Positions 6,637 to 10,099 of a DNA stretch of 10,099 nt are shown here, one piece after another. Every line of letters starts with the position of its first letter. Positions within the stretch are counted from its first letter, which is position 1. A model generated the notes under the pieces. It made no database searches, was not told the origin of the DNA, and worked only from the letters and a program-made list of their open reading frames with translations. This stretch comes from an uncultured Verrucomicrobiota bacterium (GTDB taxonomy: Bacteria; Verrucomicrobiota; Verrucomicrobiia; Limisphaerales; UBA9464), in assembly GCA_903864375.1 (NCBI GenBank), contig CAIPFS010000363.1, positions 1 through 10,099 on the forward strand, read 5' to 3'. A program made the translations under genes and the position numbers.

Positions 6637-7706
6637 GGTTTGGGCACGCGGACTGGCGGCAGATTCGTTGCAGCCGACTTGGTTCTTTCCCGAACCTTTT
6701 CCTCGAATTTCTGAAGGGCGACCCGTTGTTTGTCGGCCTTGGGTTTCAGCTTGTCGATGCGTTCCTTGGCCTCGGTGGCGTAAACGGAGGTCCGGTCCTT
6801 GTTCAGAACCTCGCTGTAATAGACCAAAGCGCCCAGGTATTGCCGGTGATGCTCATAATAGCGGGCCGTTTCAAAAGCACCCCGTGCCTGTTCGGTCCGC
6901 AGGGAACTGATGATCTTCACCGTTTCAGGAAGACGGGGATCGGTGGGATAGAGGACCGCCAAATCCTGGAAGGACTCAATTGAAGACCGTGCAATCGACT
7001 GGTCGTACTCGGCCTTCTTGGCCTGTTTATCCCAGGCCATGCCGGTTTTGTAGAGGGCATCCGAGGCGACTGCGGGACGGTCATAGTACCGGTCTGCGGC
7101 CTTTTGATAGGCTTTGACCGCGAGCGGATAATTGTCCTGCTTTTCCCGGGCGGCACCAATGTTCATCTGGGCTTTGGGACCAATCTCGCTGTAGGGGCCG
7201 TTTTTGACGATCTGTTCGAGCAGGGTGGCGGTCTTGTCCATGCTGGGGAAGAAGGGGATATAGCCCCACAGTTTGAACCACTGTCCCTCCAGGAAACGCC
7301 CCGCAATTCCGAACTGCCGCTGGATGATCTCGTCGTAATTGGCCACCTTCGGGTATTTGGTGAGCGCCTTTTGGTATTCCTTAAAAGCCCGTTCATCCAT
7401 TTTTCGAGCCTCGTAGACCCGGCCCAGCAAATACTGGGCGTTTCCGGCATAGTCCGACAGGGGCCATGTCTTGACGACTCTCGAAGCAGCCTTTCGAGCC
7501 ACGCTATAATCCTGATGGTCGAAGGCCTCCTGGGCAACCTGAAGCTGGTCCTTGGCCCGTTTGCGCATCCACTTGCCGTTGTCGCCTCCCACTGACTCGT
7601 AGGTCCATCCCTCCCCGGGACGATAAATAATGGGAGCCGGGCATCGCTCGGTCAACGCGAGCAGGCACGCCGCGGCAACAACACCGCGAACCAAACAGCG
7701 ATTCAT
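6633..7706 (-). CDS. BamD-like tetratricopeptide-repeat protein
   Basis: This 357-residue exported TPR protein resembles BamD, the TPR component of the outer-membrane beta-barrel assembly complex. Residues 1-23 look like a signal peptide (MNRCLVRG then AAACLLAL). After a PIIYRPGEGWTYE segment (25-37) come TPR-like helix pairs at about 51-83, 87-119, 177-209, 213-253 and 275-305, with typical signatures such as AFKEYQKALTKYP (107-119), LAVKAYQKAADRYY (195-208) and SFQDLAVLYPTDPR (245-258). The last two pairs (ARYYEHHRQYLGALVYYSEVL) match the BamD-type arrangement best. The C-terminal 30 residues are charged and then proline-rich. E. coli BamD is about 245 residues and lipidated; this one is longer, and its C22 is preceded by TER, not a good lipobox. 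It is the first gene of the cluster and its stop overlaps the lptE-like start. A general TPR role cannot be excluded. Confidence 0.75.
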   Translation of the reverse strand: MNRCLVRGVVAAACLLALTERCPAPIIYRPGEGWTYESVGGDNGKWMRKRAKDQLQVAQEAFDHQDYSVARKAASRVVKTWPLSDYAGNAQYLLGRVYEARKMDERAFKEYQKALTKYPKVANYDEIIQRQFGIAGRFLEGQWFKLWGYIPFFPSMDKTATLLEQIVKNGPYSEIGPKAQMNIGAAREKQDNYPLAVKAYQKAADRYYDRPAVASDALYKTGMAWDKQAKKAEYDQSIARSSIESFQDLAVLYPTDPRLPETVKIISSLRTEQARGAFETARYYEHHRQYLGALVYYSEVLNKDRTSVYATEAKERIDKLKPKADKQRVALQKFEEKVRERTKSAATNLPPVRVPKP

Positions 7707-7833
7707 GTGGGCCGACGTTACGGAGCCACCGGGTGGAGGTCAAGGCAGGGGGACGGCTTCCCGTTCAACCGCCCATTTTGCAGCGGATGGATTTTCAACG
7801 TGCTTTTTGCGGTCTCCTCCGTAAGTTATCCGC
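7707..7833. other. Divergent intergenic region upstream of the BamD-like and CvpA-like genes
   Basis: These 127 bp separate the starts of the leftward outer-membrane gene cluster and the rightward CvpA-like gene, so promoters for both should lie here. I see no convincing promoter pair or Shine-Dalgarno sequence on either strand. An in-frame TAA at 7822-7824, four codons before the ATG at 7834, fixes the CvpA-like start. Confidence 0.4.
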
Positions 7834-9225
7834 ATGTACATTTGGTTGATCGCCATCGTGCTGGTTGGCGGCTTTGCGGCTCTTGGGTACTCAACTGGGG
7901 CGATTCGTTCCCTGGTTTCCCTTGTCGGGGTGATTCTTGGGTTGGCGCTCGCCGGGGTGCTGGGAGGGCTGCTCCATCCCTATATGGCCTCCATCGGAGT
8001 GGCCAATCTTCTCTGGCAGGACGCGCTCCCGCCAATCATTGGCTTCACCATCGTCTGGCTGATTTTTTTCGGTGCGGGCTTCGCCGCACACAAGCCGGTC
8101 GAACTCCATTTCAAATATCGGGAGGACGACGCCACCCGGAACGCCTTTGATCGGATGAATCAGGCCCTCGGTCTTTTCGTTGGCCTGCTTGCCGGGGCCA
8201 TCATCTTCCTGACCGCCGGACGCCCGATTTATTCGGTGGGCTACCTGACCACTCAGGTTTCCGCTGAGACCGGCGAACCGTCGCCGATCGGCTTGCTGAA
8301 TCAAGTTCGCACGGACATGACTCAGACCGGGTGGGACCGCACCTTTGCCGCCCTCGACAAAACTCCCGTTGCCGATTACTCGGTGGATGATCTCCTGGGG
8401 TTGATTCATGCCAACCCGCTGATTTACGCCCGCCTTCAGAATTACCCCGCATTTCTGGCATTGTCCGAGCGGCAGGAATTTGTCGATTTGGCCTCCGACT
8501 CCGACTACCAGAAGCTTCTTCAGGATCGGGCTGGTTTTACGGCGGTTTACACCAATCCCAAAACGCAGTCCATCCTCGGTAATTCCGACCTCCGCGCCGA
8601 AATCCTGAAGACGGACCTCAAGGACTTCCGCACCTATCTTGAGACTGGCAAATCGGCACTGTACGACGACGAAAAGATTTTGGGTCGGTGGCGTGCCGAT
8701 ACGGGTGCCATCATCACGGATGCCCGTCGGCGCCGCACCAATTTGCAGCCGGCAGAACTTAAAGCGCTCCGCTTTGTGGTTAATTCCTTCCTGAAGGGGG
8801 CGAAGCTTTCTGCCTACCCGAGCGGCCGGTTTGTCCTCACGATTCCGACACCGCAAATTCCCGCGACACCGCCTCCAGCGGCCGCCGCTGCTCCGGTGGC
8901 AGCTCAGGGCCTCAGTGCGGCCACCATCGCCCGTTACGGACTGCGCCAACCCGCCGCGGCCCAACCGAACCCGGCGGCGGTTCAGGCCGCTGCAGCGGCC
9001 AACAACCCCGTCGTGATGGCCCAGAAGCTTTTCGGAGGCAACAACGGCAATCTGACCACCTTTTCCGGGGAGGGCACTTGGACCCGGGCCGCTGACAAGT
9101 ATCTTCTGAGCTCGAAGAAAGACTCGCAATCGGACGTTCGCGAAGCCTCGGTCTCTGACGTCGGACGGCTGTCCATTGTCGTACCCGAGCTCAAACTGAC
9201 CCTCTTTTTCGTTCGGGATATCTAA
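7834..9225 (+). CDS. CvpA-family membrane protein with long C-terminal extension
   Basis: The first 130 or so residues form a CvpA-type domain (the E. coli member is needed for colicin V production): four hydrophobic helices at about 2-20, 25-48, 66-84 and 111-128, with the glycine-rich LGYSTGAIRSLVSLVGVILG and DRMNQALGLFVGLLAGAI patterns. Members are usually about 160-200 residues; this one has 463. Residues 192-270 form four degenerate, probably helical repeats of about 19 residues ending in paired hydrophobics (LAL, KLL, SIL, TYL). From 282 (ILGRWRAD) to the end is a likely small beta-rich domain, with a GxW element repeated at 414 (GTWTRAADKYLL) and a closing strand TLFFVRDI. It is interrupted by an Ala/Pro-rich segment (338-392). 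An in-frame TAA four codons upstream makes the ATG at 7834 the only good start, though no clear ribosome binding site is seen. The gene diverges from the outer-membrane cluster. Family membership is fairly sure; function is unknown. Confidence 0.75.
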   Translation: MYIWLIAIVLVGGFAALGYSTGAIRSLVSLVGVILGLALAGVLGGLLHPYMASIGVANLLWQDALPPIIGFTIVWLIFFGAGFAAHKPVELHFKYREDDATRNAFDRMNQALGLFVGLLAGAIIFLTAGRPIYSVGYLTTQVSAETGEPSPIGLLNQVRTDMTQTGWDRTFAALDKTPVADYSVDDLLGLIHANPLIYARLQNYPAFLALSERQEFVDLASDSDYQKLLQDRAGFTAVYTNPKTQSILGNSDLRAEILKTDLKDFRTYLETGKSALYDDEKILGRWRADTGAIITDARRRRTNLQPAELKALRFVVNSFLKGAKLSAYPSGRFVLTIPTPQIPATPPPAAAAAPVAAQGLSAATIARYGLRQPAAAQPNPAAVQAAAAANNPVVMAQKLFGGNNGNLTTFSGEGTWTRAADKYLLSSKKDSQSDVREASVSDVGRLSIVVPELKLTLFFVRDI

Positions 9226-9247
9226 GCGAAGGTCCGTCGGATTCGCC

Positions 9248-9269
9248 CGGCACCTGGCCGTATTTTCTG
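9248..9269 (+). terminator. Possible weak terminator after the CvpA-like gene
   Basis: CGGC-ACCTG-GCCG forms a short 4-bp GC stem, followed by TATTTTCTG, 22 bp after the stop codon of the CvpA-like gene. The stem is short and the T-run is broken, so this is only a candidate intrinsic terminator. Confidence 0.3.
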
Positions 9270-9280
9270 ACGCCGGCGTC
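9269..9280. repeat. Perfect 12-bp palindrome in convergent spacer
   Basis: GACGCCGGCGTC is a perfect palindrome located between the ends of the CvpA-like gene and the second beta-propeller gene. A partial copy of its right half (GTCGGCGTC) recurs about 14 bp downstream, so alternative pairings are possible. It may contribute to transcript ends on both strands or be a chance feature of GC-rich DNA. Confidence 0.3.
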
Positions 9281-9317
9281 GTCGGGAGGTTCGTCGGCGT
9301 CCGTGGTCCCGCGAAGC

Positions 9318-10099
9318 CTATTCCTCCACCCGGTAGAGGTGGGTCATGGTTCGCAGATACAGGGCCTTTCCCGAGACCGCTGGGGAGGCCATGAACTCGT
9401 CATCCAGCTTGTTGGTCGTAACAATCTTCAATTCGCGACCGGGCTGGATCACGGTTGTGAGGCCGGACCGGTCGAACCAATAGATTCGCCCATCGGCAAA
9501 GATGGGGGACGCGGCAAATTTGCCCCCAATTCGCTCGGACCACACCACCTTGCCGGTATCCGCCTCCAGACAGGTCAGGAAAGCCTCGTCGGCTGCGGTG
9601 TAAAGAAGTCCATCGACGATGATGGGGGAGGCATATCGACCGGTATGGGTCTTGGACCTCCAGACAACGCCAGTGTCGGTGATGTCCCCCTGGCCATCCG
9701 TCTTGACGGCCAGCAGCTCCGCCTTGCTCATTCCGGTGACAAAATAGGCCAGTCCCTTTTCGAAAACAGGGCGGGGCGCGGTCGAGAAATCAGGATACCG
9801 GATTGTCCAGAGCTCCTGACCCGTCCGGGGGTTGTAGCCGTAGGCGGCCTTGGCACCCGTGCTCAGCAACAACGGTTTTCCATCAACGGTCACCACCAAC
9901 GGGGTGCTGTGGGCCTTGCGCAGGTCCCCATCCCGGGCCATCGGGCCCGGCACATTCTCATCATTCCAGGCCACCGAACGCTTGGTATTCCAAACCGTCT
10001 CCCCGGTCTTTTTATCGAGAGCGACCACGTACTGAAGATCGGCGCCGTCAAAAGTCAGAATAATGAGGTTTTCAAATGAGACGACTGATGAGGAGGGAC
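9318..10099 (-). CDS. PQQ-like beta-propeller protein, C-terminal part (5' end outside window)
   Basis: The last 259 residues of a second beta-propeller protein run off the right edge; the frame is open to base 10099, so GTG at 10028 is internal. Blade motifs visible are ALDKKTGETVW, GYNPRTGQELW and CLEADTGKVVW, each preceded by strand patterns such as SPIIVDGLLY and SPIFADGRIYWFD. The chain ends with SPAVSGKALYLRTMTHLYRVEE, a closing blade typical of the secreted PVC-group family to which the 4836-6083 protein also belongs. The two are not close duplicates in the visible part: blade sequences and the ends differ. Their usual annotation is a PQQ-binding-like beta-propeller repeat protein, with an extracytoplasmic location and no proven reaction. 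Whether this one has a signal peptide cannot be seen. It converges on the CvpA-like gene with 92 bp between stops, and the two are likely transcribed independently. Confidence 0.88.
   Translation of the reverse strand, partial: PSSSVVSFENLIILTFDGADLQYVVALDKKTGETVWNTKRSVAWNDENVPGPMARDGDLRKAHSTPLVVTVDGKPLLLSTGAKAAYGYNPRTGQELWTIRYPDFSTAPRPVFEKGLAYFVTGMSKAELLAVKTDGQGDITDTGVVWRSKTHTGRYASPIIVDGLLYTAADEAFLTCLEADTGKVVWSERIGGKFAASPIFADGRIYWFDRSGLTTVIQPGRELKIVTTNKLDDEFMASPAVSGKALYLRTMTHLYRVEE

Noticed and set aside
7775..7833. Possible promoter pair before the CvpA-like gene (TTGCAG and a weak -10)
   Set aside because: Match to consensus is poor and no second element supports it.
7891..9129. 412-residue minus-strand ORF
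   Set aside because: Fully antisense to the CvpA-like gene, which has clear membrane helices and a well-defined start; the antisense product is rich in Arg and Gly without domains.

Overview
The window looks like chromosomal housekeeping DNA from a GC-rich Gram-negative bacterium. A PVC-group member, most likely a verrucomicrobial lineage, fits best. That placement is inferred from three things: secreted beta-propeller proteins with the WPQWRGP-type N-terminus common in Verrucomicrobiota and Planctomycetes, a CdsA with the PVC-like GxGGxLDxxDS ending, and an outer-membrane assembly cluster (so LPS-type outer membrane). No rRNA, tRNA, CRISPR array, insertion sequence or phage gene was found.

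Layout: (1) 2-367 (+) is the 3' end of cdsA (phospholipid synthesis). (2) 368-697 is a 330-bp stretch with no convincing gene between convergent genes. (3) On the minus strand, nuoA (2374-2757) is followed 59 bp later by nadB (698-2314). This pairs a complex I membrane subunit with the first enzyme of NAD synthesis, and no other nuo gene is present. (4) panC (3006-3869, +; pantothenate synthesis) diverges from nuoA and converges on lgt. (5) 3966-7706 (-) is a tight same-strand cluster, in transcription order: a BamD-like TPR protein, an LptE-like lipoprotein (overlapping by an ATGA junction), a secreted beta-propeller protein of BamB-like architecture (13 bp gap), and lgt (63 bp gap). All four have a plausible role in building the outer membrane: Lgt lipidates lipoproteins such as LptE, LptE works in LPS export, and BamD and BamB are partners in E. 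coli outer-membrane protein assembly. (6) 7834-9225 (+) diverges from that cluster and encodes a 463-residue CvpA-like membrane protein with an unusually large C-terminal extension. (7) 9318-10099 (-) is the 3' part of a second beta-propeller protein, cut by the window end.

I do not see a clear undescribed system. The parts most worth a second look are the extension of the CvpA-like protein, the clustering of the outer-membrane biogenesis genes with a non-lipidated BamB-like propeller, residue changes in Lgt, and the isolated nuoA-nadB pairing.
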